64,000 bases of DNA, from contig NZ_JAEMHM010000002.1 of assembly GCF_016458275.1 (NCBI RefSeq), positions 126,001 through 190,000 on the forward strand, in the 5' to 3' direction. A program made the position numbers and the translations under genes. This stretch comes from Geomesophilobacter sediminis. GTDB lineage: Bacteria; Desulfobacterota; Desulfuromonadia; Geobacterales; Geobacteraceae. The notes beneath the pieces are model-generated. The model saw nothing but the letters and a program-made list of their open reading frames with translations, made no database searches and was not told the DNA's origin. Shown here piece after piece: positions 17,795-25,789 of the stretch (positions are counted from its first letter, which is position 1; each line of letters begins with the position of its first letter).

Positions 17795-18118
17795 GTGTTT
17801 TCAAGCTACAGCAGGGATGGGTATAAGAAGGCGCTCGAGGGGATCGAGCAGAAGACGCTGGTTCATGGGGACAAGACTCTTATGGTGGAGTTTCGGCTGC
17901 GGCAGGGGGCGGTACTGCCGCAACATGCGCATCCGCACGAGCAGATCGGCTACCTTGTTTCGGGGCGAATCCGGCTCCGGATTGGGGAGGAAGCGCGGGA
18001 ACTTTCTTCCGGGGACAGCTGGTGCATCCCCGGCGCTGCCATCCACGGTGCCGACATCCTGGAGGATGCGGTGGCAATAGAGGTGTTTTCCCCGGTTCGG
18101 GAAGATTACCTGCCGTGA
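17795..18118 (+). CDS. Cupin-domain protein
   Basis: Small single-domain cupin of 107 residues. The first metal motif is H-A-H-P-H-E-Q-I-G-Y-L-V-S-G and the second is P-G-A-A-I-H-G, so a mononuclear metal site is likely. The GTG start at 17795 has AAGGAG six bases upstream; the frame is open further back, but without a ribosome site or homology. Enzymes, binding proteins and sugar isomerases share this fold, and the role is unknown. Confidence 0.82.
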   Translation: MFSSYSRDGYKKALEGIEQKTLVHGDKTLMVEFRLRQGAVLPQHAHPHEQIGYLVSGRIRLRIGEEARELSSGDSWCIPGAAIHGADILEDAVAIEVFSPVREDYLP

Positions 18119-18202
18119 CGTCAAATCCGGGCCTGAGCCGGAGCGCTCATGATTATTCTTTCCGGAGAATACAAAATCCGGCAAGCCGCTGAAAATACAG
18201 GC

Positions 18203-19219
18203 CTATTTAACGCTCGACCCAGGCCTTTCCGGGTCCGGCTCGCCCCGGAAGGTCCAGTAGAGATAAACCAGCGACGGGATCAGGATGAGTGCGCCGATCG
18301 GCAGGATCGCCAGGTAGGCGCTCAGGGTCGGCCGCGGAGCCGCCGCGGCCGCAAATGACAGGGTCCCGATGAGAAGCTCTGGGCTGAGTGCGGCGGCGAA
18401 CCCGCCGAGGGTGCAGACGACGGCCCCTCCGGAGCAGACCTGCGCCAGGGCATAGTGCCGACGCCAAAGAAAGAGTTGTGTGGCGCATCCCGCCGCGACG
18501 GCCAAAGCGACGAACGCGATCGGCCAGGATCGCAGCAGTCGCTGGGCGAAAACCGGTGCCTCGTACACGGCAACCGGTAGCGCCAGTGTGGTCAACCCTC
18601 CCAACACGAGCCCCGCCAGCAGAGCTTCCTTGCGAAAATCTTCCCGCAACTCACCGGTTACCCGCACCGTCATATAAACCGGCGCGAGATACGCGCAGAT
18701 CGCAACGCCGATCAGCCCGCCCATCAGCGTGAACGGATTGAGCCAGGTCCCGACCCCGAGCGACGGTTGCCCCCCGGCCAGGGTTATCCTCCCGGCACCA
18801 GTTGCCGCGACCGCAAGCCCGAGGGTGAACGGCGTCAGCACGCTGGCGACTTCAAAGGTCGCCGCGCTCCAGGGGACCTCCCGCCCTGCCTGGCGGCCAA
18901 AGTGCCGGAAGGCAAAAGCCGCCCCTCGAAAGTTGATCCCGACCAGGGCCAGCACCAGCGGGGTCAGCAACGTGGTGAAGAGGGCGGAAAAACCGGCCGG
19001 GAAGACGGTGAAGAGCGTGACGACGACGAAGATCAGCCAGACGTGGTTGGTCTCCCATACCGGACCGATCGCGTTGAAGAGCGCGTCGCGCTGCTGTCCC
19101 GCCCGGGGGCCGAAGGCGAACGCGGTCCAAATGCCGCCGCCGAAGTCGGCCCCGGCGAAAAGGGCATAGAGTATGAAACCGGCGCCGAGCGCCAGCTCGC
19201 AGAGGACCAGTTCACTCAT
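18203..19219 (-). CDS. cydB: Cytochrome bd-type quinol oxidase subunit II
   Basis: Membrane subunit of 338 residues with about eight to nine hydrophobic segments and the CydB features G-A-D-F-G-G-G-I-W, N-A-I-G-P-V-W-E-T-N-H-V-W-L-I-F and N-F-R-G-A-A-F-A-F-R. With CydA it reduces O2 at the expense of quinol without pumping protons, giving oxygen protection or microaerobic respiration. Overlaps the end of cydA by 8 nt. No cydX-size gene is obvious after it. Confidence 0.9.
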   Translation of the reverse strand: MSELVLCELALGAGFILYALFAGADFGGGIWTAFAFGPRAGQQRDALFNAIGPVWETNHVWLIFVVVTLFTVFPAGFSALFTTLLTPLVLALVGINFRGAAFAFRHFGRQAGREVPWSAATFEVASVLTPFTLGLAVAATGAGRITLAGGQPSLGVGTWLNPFTLMGGLIGVAICAYLAPVYMTVRVTGELREDFRKEALLAGLVLGGLTTLALPVAVYEAPVFAQRLLRSWPIAFVALAVAAGCATQLFLWRRHYALAQVCSGGAVVCTLGGFAAALSPELLIGTLSFAAAAAPRPTLSAYLAILPIGALILIPSLVYLYWTFRGEPDPERPGSSVK

Positions 19220-20531
19220 GAACCACCTCCGCAGGCCTCTTTCGTGAACCGCCGTCGGGACGGAGCAACAAGCGGAAGATGGCCACGGTCAGGGCAAGGT
19301 AGACCAGGAAAAAGGTGAGAAATACCAGCAGGATCCCTCCGTGCATGGTAACCCCCTGCGACGTCCTCAGGTATCCCTGTACCACCCACGGCTGCCGGCC
19401 GAATTCCGTCACCATCCATCCGCTTTCCAGCGCGATCAATCCAAACGGTGCGGCAATGACGACCGACCGAAGCGTCAAACGCCCGGGAGTGTGTTGTCCG
19501 TGCCTGCGGCAGCTCCACCAAAACAAACCGGCGGCCGTCGACATGACGAAAAAAGATAGGACCATCAGGTCGAAAAAAGGGTGTACCAGGCGCGGGTCCG
19601 GCCGGTCTGCGCGAGGAAGGGCATCGAGCCCTGCCACCACGCTGTCCGGATTGCGGTGCGCCAGCAGACTGAGCAGCTTGGGGATCGGGATCCCGTACGC
19701 TACCCGGTTTTCGGCCGGCTCCGGCCAGCCACCGATGATGAGCGGGGCACCGGGGCGGGTAACGAAATGCGCCTCCATGGCGGCCAGTTTCCCCTTCTGG
19801 TCTCGAGCCACCGATACCGCCGCCCAGTCTCCCGAAAAGAGCATCAGGGGGAGCGCCACCGTCGCTACGCCGAGGGTCAGTCGCAGCGCGTTCACTGCAT
19901 GGGGCCAGGGCGCCGCCCGCAAAAGTGCCGCCGCGTAGAGCCCGGCCATACCGAAGCCGGTGGCGGTGTAGGCCGCAAGGGTGCCATGCACCGCTTCGTG
20001 GCGCCAGGCCGGGTTGAAGAAGGCCCCAGCCGGATCGATGCCGGCCGGCGAACCCTGCACCAGTTGGAAGCCGGAAGGGGTGTTCATCCAGCCGTTGGCG
20101 CTGATGACGAAGACGGCGGAAACTGCGGCTGCGACGCTCAAGGGGATGGTGCAGAGAAAGAGAGCGCGGCGGGAAAGGCGTCGCTCGCCGTAAAGGTAAA
20201 GGGCCAGGAAGATCGCTTCGGTGAAGAAGGCGAACCCTTCCATCGAGAAGGCAAGGCCGATCAAGGGGCCGCTGAAGGCCATGAACTGCGGCCAGAGGAG
20301 CCCGAGCTCGAAGGAGAGAATCGTCCCGGAGACCGCACCGATGGCGAAGAGAACCCCGGCGGGACGGATCCAGCCCCGTGCCAGGTCATGCCAGGAGTCG
20401 TCTCCGGTTTTCAGCGCGAGACCTTCGGCGAGCATGAGCAAAAAAGGAAGTCCGATCCCTACCGTTGCATAGACGATATGGAACGCGAGGGAAAGTCCCA
20501 TCAAGGCCCGTGCTGCGAAAAGATTTTCCAT
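19212..20531 (-). CDS. cydA: Cytochrome bd-type quinol oxidase subunit I
   Basis: Haem-bearing subunit of 439 residues, shorter than the about 520-residue E. coli protein and so of the short Q-loop or cyanide-insensitive (CioA-like) type. Seen are haem ligand His18 in L-A-F-H, the S-M-E-G-F-A-F-F-T-E-A-I-F proton-channel helix, W-R-H-E-A-V-H-G and the G-R-Q-P-W-V-V-Q-G signature. A GGAGGAG ribosome site precedes ATG 20531. It lies only 34 nt after treZ on the same strand, so read-through from treZ is likely. Confidence 0.92.
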   Translation of the reverse strand: MENLFAARALMGLSLAFHIVYATVGIGLPFLLMLAEGLALKTGDDSWHDLARGWIRPAGVLFAIGAVSGTILSFELGLLWPQFMAFSGPLIGLAFSMEGFAFFTEAIFLALYLYGERRLSRRALFLCTIPLSVAAAVSAVFVISANGWMNTPSGFQLVQGSPAGIDPAGAFFNPAWRHEAVHGTLAAYTATGFGMAGLYAAALLRAAPWPHAVNALRLTLGVATVALPLMLFSGDWAAVSVARDQKGKLAAMEAHFVTRPGAPLIIGGWPEPAENRVAYGIPIPKLLSLLAHRNPDSVVAGLDALPRADRPDPRLVHPFFDLMVLSFFVMSTAAGLFWWSCRRHGQHTPGRLTLRSVVIAAPFGLIALESGWMVTEFGRQPWVVQGYLRTSQGVTMHGGILLVFLTFFLVYLALTVAIFRLLLRPDGGSRKRPAEVVHE

Positions 20532-20565
20532 AGGTCTCCTCCGCTGCTAATCGCCTGCTCTGGCG

Positions 20566-22479
20566 TCAGAGCGTCCTCTCCTGGTGCTTGTGTGGCTTCA
20601 CCGCCTCGTTTTGTTCCGGGACCAGCACTACCGCCGCATTCCCCTGCACCCGCCAGTATTTATCCAGATCGAGACTGGGGGTCCCGGAGCCGCCGTAGAT
20701 GATCCGTTCGCTGCTCCAGAGCATGTCCCAGTGGCATCCCTCCGGAGGGGCCAGCATCGGCTCCGGGCTCGGCGCCAGGTGCAGCTCGCGCCCGAGGTTG
20801 AACAGCAGCAGCCGCTGTTGATCTTCGAGGAAGTAGCGGAGCAAAAACGCGTTGGGACCCAGCACCGCCCCCTCGATCTGGCATTGGTATCCCTTCTGGA
20901 ACACCGGGTCCTCGCGACGCAGCGCGATCAGGTCGCGGTAGAGGGCATACGTCTTGTCGTGCCGCTGGCGCTGGGTCAGGTCCAGTTTCGACTGCTCGAA
21001 AGTGTTGGGATCGGATGGCTTGTCGATGGTCGCGATGATCTCCGGCGAGTCGATGTTGGTGAACTCCTTGAGGAACTCGATGCGCCCGGCATGGACCTGC
21101 TCCGCTATCTCCGGGCTCAGGTCGGCAAAATAGAGGAAGGGGGTCGAGGCGTTGTACTCCTGCCCCTGGAACAGCATCGGCGTCTGGGGGGCGAGAAGGA
21201 GCAGGGTCACCACGGCCCGAAGGGTTGCCGGGTTGGCGAGCTTGTGCAGCCGGATTCCCCAGGCGGAGTTGCCGATCTGGTCGTGGTTCTGGGTGAAGTT
21301 GATGAAGCGGCTCCGGTTGTACCCCATGGTCGGCGTGCCGCGGCGTTTGTCCTCCCAGAAATAGCGCTGCCCCTGGAAGAGGTAACTCCACTTGATGGTG
21401 GAGATGAGTTCCTGCGGCGCGCCCAGGAATTCGGAATAGTAGGCGTCATGGTAGCCGGTCAGGGAGACGTGGGCGCTGTGATGAAAATCGTCGTTCCAGA
21501 CGCAGTCCATGCCGTACCCCTTCTGCTCCTTGGGACGCAGGCAGCGGATCTCCTCGGTTTCGTTCTCGGCGATCATGATGACCTTACGCTCCCCGGCGGC
21601 CTGGCGCGCCTTTTCGGTGATCTCCCCGAGGATGTTGATGGGAGACTCGTCGAAGATGGCGTGGGTGGCGTCGAAGCGCAACCCGTCCAGGTGGAACTCG
21701 CTCATCCAGTAGGCGGCGTTAGTAATGAAGAACTCCCGCACCGGCCCATTGTTCTTACCGTCGAAGTTGATCGCCTTACCCCACAAGTTATCGGCCGGGC
21801 TGTAGTAATCGAGGGAGTAGCGTTCCAGGTAGTTTCCCTCCGGGCCGAAATGGTTGTACACCACGTCGAGGATCACCCCGAGCCCGAGGGCGTGGGCCCG
21901 GTCCACGAAGCGGCGCATGTCGTCGGGCTCGCCGTAGAGCCTGGTGGGGGCGAAGTGGTTGACCCCGTCGTAGCCCCAGCCGAATCGGCCCGGAAAGTCG
22001 GCCACCGGCATCACCTCCACCAGGGTGATCCCCAGGTCGACCAGCGCCGGGAGCTCTTCCATGGCCGCCAGCCAGGTTCCCTCCCTGGTGTAGGTCCCGA
22101 TGTGGAGCTCGTAGATCACCTGACCGGTCACCTCCACGCCGCGCCATTTCTGATCGCTCCAGGCGAAGGTCTTCGGGGCGATTACCTGGGAGGGGCCGTG
22201 CGGCCCTTCCGGCTGAAAACGCGAGGCGGGATCGGGAAAGCTGTCCTCGCCGTTGATCCGGAACTTGTAACGGGACCCGGCCCCGGCCTGTGAGCTCATC
22301 CCGGAGTAGTATCCCTCCGTCTCCTTGGTCATCTGGACCGTCTCGAGGGGCGGGGCATCCTTTGCCTCCCCGAGAACAACGATCTCAAGCTTCTTGCAGC
22401 TGGGCGCCCACACCCGGAAATGTACCCCGCCCTTGACGAGTTCCGCTCCGATCGGGAACCTTCTCTTCGGTTCGGACAT
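20566..22479 (-). CDS. treZ: Malto-oligosyltrehalose trehalohydrolase
   Basis: Releases trehalose from maltooligosyl-trehalose in the TreY-TreZ route from glycogen. The 637-residue protein has an N-terminal E-set domain (about 8-95), then a GH13 barrel with D-V-V-Y-N-H-F-G-P, the nucleophile region L-D-G-L-R-F-D-A-T-H-A-I, the acid/base M-I-A-E-N-E and the N-H-D-Q-I-G-N site. TreZ rather than GlgB is indicated by F-D-A-T-H-A-I and the overall length. ATG 22479 has GGGAGG at good distance. The expected partner treY is not in the window; glgP and pfkA nearby act on the same glucan pool. Confidence 0.88.
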   Translation of the reverse strand: MSEPKRRFPIGAELVKGGVHFRVWAPSCKKLEIVVLGEAKDAPPLETVQMTKETEGYYSGMSSQAGAGSRYKFRINGEDSFPDPASRFQPEGPHGPSQVIAPKTFAWSDQKWRGVEVTGQVIYELHIGTYTREGTWLAAMEELPALVDLGITLVEVMPVADFPGRFGWGYDGVNHFAPTRLYGEPDDMRRFVDRAHALGLGVILDVVYNHFGPEGNYLERYSLDYYSPADNLWGKAINFDGKNNGPVREFFITNAAYWMSEFHLDGLRFDATHAIFDESPINILGEITEKARQAAGERKVIMIAENETEEIRCLRPKEQKGYGMDCVWNDDFHHSAHVSLTGYHDAYYSEFLGAPQELISTIKWSYLFQGQRYFWEDKRRGTPTMGYNRSRFINFTQNHDQIGNSAWGIRLHKLANPATLRAVVTLLLLAPQTPMLFQGQEYNASTPFLYFADLSPEIAEQVHAGRIEFLKEFTNIDSPEIIATIDKPSDPNTFEQSKLDLTQRQRHDKTYALYRDLIALRREDPVFQKGYQCQIEGAVLGPNAFLLRYFLEDQQRLLLFNLGRELHLAPSPEPMLAPPEGCHWDMLWSSERIIYGGSGTPSLDLDKYWRVQGNAAVVLVPEQNEAVKPHKHQERTL

Positions 22480-22862
22480 GAAACCCACCTCCCGTGAAAA
22501 AAATATTGGGGAAGTTTAACCTGTGATCGCTGCATACCAAGCGAATGAAGAGCGGCACTTCCTTATCCTCGGGGAGCCATTGCCGGCGCGCATGCCCTTT
22601 GGTCCGAACAGCAAGATAACCGGTAACAAAAGGCTATTTGAGACCGGGGCTGAAAGATCGTGTTTCGCGGCGGCTCTCTGGTAGACCGGTACCGGGATGG
22701 AGCAGAATGGTTGGGGCTGTCGATAATGTGGGTTTTGGCATCAGCTATATTCAGGAACGACCGATGCTATAACTTGGGCAAAAGCTCCTTTTGACAGATG
22801 CCGTTGCAATTCTGAGGAAGGTAGTAGAATTGTGTGTCAGACGCTGGAGAAGGGAGGGGAGA
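22480..22862. other. Intergenic region without a supported gene
   Basis: 383 nt between the divergent treZ and VOC genes. It should hold both promoters; I found no convincing motif, repeat or short reading frame. Confidence 0.5.
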
Positions 22863-23258
22863 ATGGATCAGTTCAGGCAGCACGGGGCGATAAGTTGGTT
22901 CGAACTGAGGACGTCGGACCCCAAGGGAGCCGAATCCTTCTACACCAGGATCTTCGGCTGGACCACCGAGCCATGGCTCGCCGCCAAGAACGGCTACAGC
23001 CTGATCAAGGTAGACGGCAAACAGGTCGGCGGTATCTGTTCCCCGCATGGTGAGGGGACCGGACGCCCGACTGCCTGGGGGGTCTATGTCACCGTCGCCG
23101 ATGTCGATGCCACCGCCGCGCGGGCGGTGGAATTGGGGGGCAAGCTCCTGGTGGCGCCGCGCGACATCCCCAAGGTGGGCCGCTTCTGCGTTATCGAGGA
23201 CCCGCAGGGCGGAGTAGTGAGCGCCATAACCTATTTGCCGGGAATAACGGGACAATGA
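22863..23258 (+). CDS. VOC-family (glyoxalase/bleomycin resistance fold) protein
   Basis: Protein of 131 residues made of two beta-alpha-beta-beta-beta modules. The first opens W-F-E-L-R-T-S-D-P-K-G-A-E-S-F-Y and the second W-G-V-Y-V-T-V-A-D-V-D-A-T, closing with F-C-V-I-E-D-P-Q-G. This fits the VOC subgroup often annotated as a glyoxalase-like enzyme; the metal ligands and substrate are uncertain. ATG 22863 follows a GGGAGGGGAG tract. Transcription ends at the hairpin at 23292. Confidence 0.85.
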   Translation: MDQFRQHGAISWFELRTSDPKGAESFYTRIFGWTTEPWLAAKNGYSLIKVDGKQVGGICSPHGEGTGRPTAWGVYVTVADVDATAARAVELGGKLLVAPRDIPKVGRFCVIEDPQGGVVSAITYLPGITGQ

Positions 23259-23396
23259 AACAATGAAACAGTGAAACAGTGAAACAGTGACAAAAAAAGC
23301 GCGGCACCGGTAGAATCCAGGTGCCGCGCTTTTTTGTTCCGTCCTGCTTCGGGACCGGTTCGTATTGTTCATTGTCTCATTGTTTCATTGTTCATT
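23252..23396. repeat. Opposed 7-8 nt satellites flanking a terminator
   Basis: Left array: five 8-nt units (ACAATGAA to ACAGTGAC) at 23252-23291. Right array: TTGTTCA, TTGTCTCA, TTGTTTCA, TTGTTCA at 23364-23396, roughly the reverse complement of the left. The terminator at 23292-23335 lies between them. The left array begins inside the VOC gene's last codons. Confidence 0.85.
23292..23335. terminator. Bidirectional intrinsic terminator between VOC gene and pfkA
   Basis: A-tract, then GCGCGGCACC paired with GGTGCCGCGC, then a T-tract. It can serve both convergent genes. Confidence 0.93.
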
Positions 23397-23399
23397 GAT

Positions 23400-24359
23400 C
23401 TAGATTCCCAGCACCGACGCCATCCCCAAAAGTTCCTCCTGCGGGCGCTTCTCGCTGACCGCCACGGTCTCCAGCAGGGTGGGAACGATGGCGTTGCAGA
23501 TCAGCCCCACCATCTTGCCGCGCTGCCCCGCGAGCAGAAATTCCACCGCGGAATTGCCGAAGCGGCTTCCCAACAGACGGTCGAAAACCGAGGGCGCACC
23601 GCCGCGCTGGTAGTGCCCGAGCACGGTGACCCGGGTCTCGAAGCCGATGGCGTCCTTGATGGTGTCGGCGATGTTCTGCGCGTGCCCGGCCCCTTCGGCC
23701 AGGATGATGATGGCGTTGCTGCGTCCTTCCTCCCAGCGCAGCCGCAGCTGGTTGCAAAGATCGGAGAGGTCGCACTCGATTTCGGGGACGATGGCGTATT
23801 CGGCGCCGCAGGCGATGGCCGACATGCTGGCGAGATACCCCGAGTTTCTTCCCATCACCTCGATGACGAAGGCACGGTCGTGGGAGCTTGCCGTGTCCTT
23901 GATGCAGTCCACGGCATAGATGATGTTGTTGAGCGCGGTGTCGACGCCGAGCGCCATGTCGGTGAAGGGGATGTCGTTGTCGATGCTCGCCGGTATGCCG
24001 ATCACCGGGACCCCCAGCCGATGCAGCGCGAGCGCACCCTTGAGGGAGCCGTCGCCGCCGATGATGATCAGCCCGTCCACCTCGAGATCCTTCAGGCGCT
24101 GGACCGCCTTCTCGCGCCCCTTCTCGGTCCGGAACTCCTCGCTGCGCGCCGACTGCAAAAAGGTGCCGCCGCGGTGCAGGATCCCCGCCACCTCCCGCGA
24201 GGTCATCTCCAGGTAATCGCCTTTCAAAAGACCGAGGTAACCCTTGCGGAACCCGAGCACCTCCACGCCGTGACCGATGGCGGTGCGGGTTGCACTCCGA
24301 ACCGCGGCGTTCATGCCGGAGCAATCTCCACCACTGGTTATGATCCCTATCCTTTTCAT
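23400..24359 (-). CDS. pfkA: 6-phosphofructokinase (ATP-dependent type)
   Basis: Phosphorylates fructose-6-phosphate in glycolysis. The 319-residue protein has G-I-I-T-S-G-G-D-C-S-G-M-N, I-I-G-G-D-G-S (Gly in the position that usually marks ATP rather than pyrophosphate users), G-I-P-A-S-I-D-N-D-I with the catalytic Asp, and V-E-V-M-G-R-N-S-G-Y-like I-E-V-M-G-R-N-S-G-Y. The proton-acceptor loop reads S-I-D-N-D in place of the common T-I-D-N-D. Last gene of a minus-strand run glgP-rarA-pfkA, 125 nt after rarA. Confidence 0.94.
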   Translation of the reverse strand: MKRIGIITSGGDCSGMNAAVRSATRTAIGHGVEVLGFRKGYLGLLKGDYLEMTSREVAGILHRGGTFLQSARSEEFRTEKGREKAVQRLKDLEVDGLIIIGGDGSLKGALALHRLGVPVIGIPASIDNDIPFTDMALGVDTALNNIIYAVDCIKDTASSHDRAFVIEVMGRNSGYLASMSAIACGAEYAIVPEIECDLSDLCNQLRLRWEEGRSNAIIILAEGAGHAQNIADTIKDAIGFETRVTVLGHYQRGGAPSVFDRLLGSRFGNSAVEFLLAGQRGKMVGLICNAIVPTLLETVAVSEKRPQEELLGMASVLGI

Positions 24360-24484
24360 CGTGCTCTCCCGGAAATGGACAGGAAGCCGCCGATGCCGTC
24401 CGGCCCTTACCCGTCCCGATTATGGCGTCTGGTGAGTATTACATCTGTTTCGGAGTCTGCACTGTGAAGATTTGGAAAAAACCG

Positions 24485-25786
24485 CTACTCCTCGCGTGAC
24501 TTCTTCAGCCACTCCATCCGTTCCTTGATGCTCTTCTCGTAGCCGTAGCCGATCGGTTCGTAGAACTTCCTGCCGGCCAGATCATCGGGGAGGTACCCCT
24601 GGGGGACGTAACCTTCGGCGTAGTCGTGCGGGTACTGGTACCCCTTGCCGTATCCCAGGTCCTTCATGAGCGAGGTCGGCGCGTTGCGGATGTGCAGGGG
24701 AACCGGCAGGGCCCCGCTCTGGCGCACCTCGCGCAGCGCGTTGTTGATGCCGACGTAGGAGGCGTTCGATTTGGGAGCGGTGGCGAGATAGGTGACCGCC
24801 TGCCCCAGGATGATCCTTCCCTCCGGCATCCCGACGAACTGGAATGCCTGAAGTGCGGAGATCGCGATCTGCAGCCCGCGCGGGTCGGCGTTCCCCACGT
24901 CCTCGGAGGCGAAGATGACCATGCGGCGCAGGATGAAGAGGGGGTCCTCTCCCGCCTCGATCATGCGGGCCATCCAGTAGAGAGCGGCGTCCGGGTCGCT
25001 GCCGCGCAGCGACTTGATGAAGGCGGAGATGACGTTGTAGTGCTCCTCGCCACCCTTGTCGTAGAGCAGCGGCTTTTTCTGGATCGCCTCCCGCACCGTT
25101 TCCAGGGTGATCGCCCCCTCCTTCACCACCCGCGACGCGGTCTCGAGCGTGTTCAGCGCCACCCGGGCGTCGCCGCCGGCCTGGTCCGCCATGAAGGCGA
25201 GCGCCTCCGGCTCGGCGCTGAGACCCAATTCCCCCAGGCCACGCTCCTTGTCCTCAAGCGCGCTCACCAGGATCTCGATGACCTCCTCCCGGGTGAGCGG
25301 ATTGAGCACCAGGACCTTGCAGCGCGACAACAGCGGCGCGATCACCTCGAAAGAGGGATTCTCGGTGGTGGCGCCGATCATGGTGAAGGTGCCGCGCTCG
25401 ACGTAGGGGAGAAAGGCGTCCTGCTGGGTCTTGTTGAACCGGTGGATTTCGTCCACGAAGAGGATGGTCTTCTTGCCGTGGTACTTGAGGGTGTCCTCCG
25501 CCTCCTTGACGATCTCGCGGATCTCCTTGATCCCGGACATGATGGCGGAGAAGAAGATGAAATGGGACTGGGTGGCGCCGGCGATGATGCGCGCCAGGGT
25601 GGTTTTGCCGCTTCCCGGGGGGCCCCAGAAGATCAGCGAGGTGAGTCGGTCGGTCTCGATGAGCCGGCGCAGGAGTTTGCCCTCGCCCAGGAGGTGTCCC
25701 TGCCCGACGTATTCGTCCATGGTGCGCGGCCGCATCCTCTCGGCGAGAGGCGCGACCTTTTGGGTTGCCGCTTCGAATAGATCCAC
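24485..25786 (-). CDS. rarA: Replication-associated recombination protein A (MgsA/RarA clamp-loader-like AAA ATPase)
   Basis: AAA+ ATPase of 433 residues acting at stalled replication forks. Walker A is G-P-P-G-S-G-K-T-T, Walker B is L-F-V-D-E-I-H-R-F-N-K-T-Q-Q-D and sensor 1 is I-G-A-T-T-E-N-P-S-F. The C-terminal domain has S-L-R-G-S-D-P-D-A-A-L-Y-W and the H-D-Y-A-E-G-Y-V-P-Q-G-Y-L-P tail typical of RarA. Begins 3 nt after the glgP stop, so the two are tightly coupled despite unrelated roles. Confidence 0.95.
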   Translation of the reverse strand: MDLFEAATQKVAPLAERMRPRTMDEYVGQGHLLGEGKLLRRLIETDRLTSLIFWGPPGSGKTTLARIIAGATQSHFIFFSAIMSGIKEIREIVKEAEDTLKYHGKKTILFVDEIHRFNKTQQDAFLPYVERGTFTMIGATTENPSFEVIAPLLSRCKVLVLNPLTREEVIEILVSALEDKERGLGELGLSAEPEALAFMADQAGGDARVALNTLETASRVVKEGAITLETVREAIQKKPLLYDKGGEEHYNVISAFIKSLRGSDPDAALYWMARMIEAGEDPLFILRRMVIFASEDVGNADPRGLQIAISALQAFQFVGMPEGRIILGQAVTYLATAPKSNASYVGINNALREVRQSGALPVPLHIRNAPTSLMKDLGYGKGYQYPHDYAEGYVPQGYLPDDLAGRKFYEPIGYGYEKSIKERMEWLKKSREE

Positions 25787-25789
25787 CGG